DNA of 5,935 nucleotides from Schlegelella_A sp035995885. Its GTDB lineage: Bacteria > Pseudomonadota > Gammaproteobacteria > Burkholderiales > Burkholderiaceae_C. Below, piece by piece: positions 5,744-5,935 of the stretch. A program made the translations under genes and the position numbers. The DNA is taken from assembly GCA_035995885.1 (NCBI GenBank), contig DASYKC010000068.1, positions 1 to 5,935 on the forward strand, given 5' to 3'. The notes under the pieces were generated by a model. The model was not told where the DNA came from, did no database searches, and was given only the letters and a program-made list of their open reading frames with translations. Position 1 is the stretch's first letter; every line of letters starts with the position of its first letter.

Positions 5744-5935
5744 TCGGCGCCATGGCCGGCTCCGCATCCTCGTCGCCCGACACGCGCGCCGCCTCGCGCC
5801 ACGACGTCGTCATCACCGGCGGCGGCCTCGCCGGCCTGACGCTGGCGCTGCAGCTGAAGCAGACGTTCGCCGACCTCGACATCCTCGTCCTCGAGCGGCG
5901 CGTCCACCCGGTGCCCGTCGCCGCGCACAAGGTCG
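5740..5935 (+). CDS. NAD(P)/FAD-dependent oxidoreductase, halogenase-like (partial, N-terminus only)
   Basis: Only the first 65 codons are present. After a variable Ala/Ser-rich leader of about 21 residues comes a Rossmann FAD-binding start: VVITGGGLAGL with GxGxxG at G27, G29 and G32, then an acidic residue ending the second strand (LVLERR, E52) that would hold the FAD ribose. The last visible residues VPVAAHKV are the kind that continue into KVGES in flavoproteins often annotated as tryptophan 7-halogenase-like; the window ends before this can be confirmed. Such proteins occur in xanthomonadin, aryl polyene and related pigment clusters. They could act as a halogenase, a hydroxylase or a desaturase on the aryl or polyene part. 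FAD binding is well supported. Reaction and substrate are not visible, and other group A flavin monooxygenases or GGR-type reductases remain possible. Confidence 0.82.
   Translation, partial: MIGAMAGSASSSPDTRAASRHDVVITGGGLAGLTLALQLKQTFADLDILVLERRVHPVPVAAHKV

Overview
The window is about 5.9 kb of very GC-rich DNA with GC-biased third codon positions and dense, head-to-tail coding. PepP is of the proteobacterial type, and a ketosynthase/chain-length-factor pair sits next to a flavoprotein. Together with the codon bias this suggests a high-GC member of Pseudomonadota, plausibly a Xanthomonadales (Lysobacterales)-like gammaproteobacterium. That placement is an inference from gene content and composition, not a measured phylogeny.

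Layout. From the left edge to 846, on the minus strand, lies a partial aldo/keto reductase of the Kv-beta/YghZ type (282 residues visible, C-terminus cut off). A 75-base divergent spacer separates it from pepP (922-2322, plus strand), an intact Xaa-Pro aminopeptidase with all five metal ligands. After pepP comes an imperfect 27-bp inverted repeat of a dispersed REP/MITE-like type (2323-2393). It ends only a few bases before the start codon of a 12-TM MFS transporter (2399-3586). A 79-base gap with a possible hairpin and a possible -10 box follows.

From 3666 to the right edge three plus-strand genes form a tightly coupled run joined by two ATGA overlaps: a FabF-like ketosynthase with a complete catalytic set, a shorter ketosynthase-like chain-length factor without catalytic His or Lys, and the first 65 codons of an FAD-dependent oxidoreductase of the halogenase-like group. 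This combination is typical of aryl polyene/xanthomonadin-type polyene pigment clusters. There, a KS:CLF heterodimer extends an aryl starter with malonyl units to a conjugated polyene. The window appears to contain the left boundary of such a cluster, with most of it (ACPs, ketoreductase, dehydratases, acyltransferases, exporter) expected to the right.

The left half (AKR, pepP, MFS) looks like ordinary chromosomal context. I see no CRISPR array, rRNA, tRNA, transposase or phage gene. The long antisense open frames are GC-driven shadows of the real genes.
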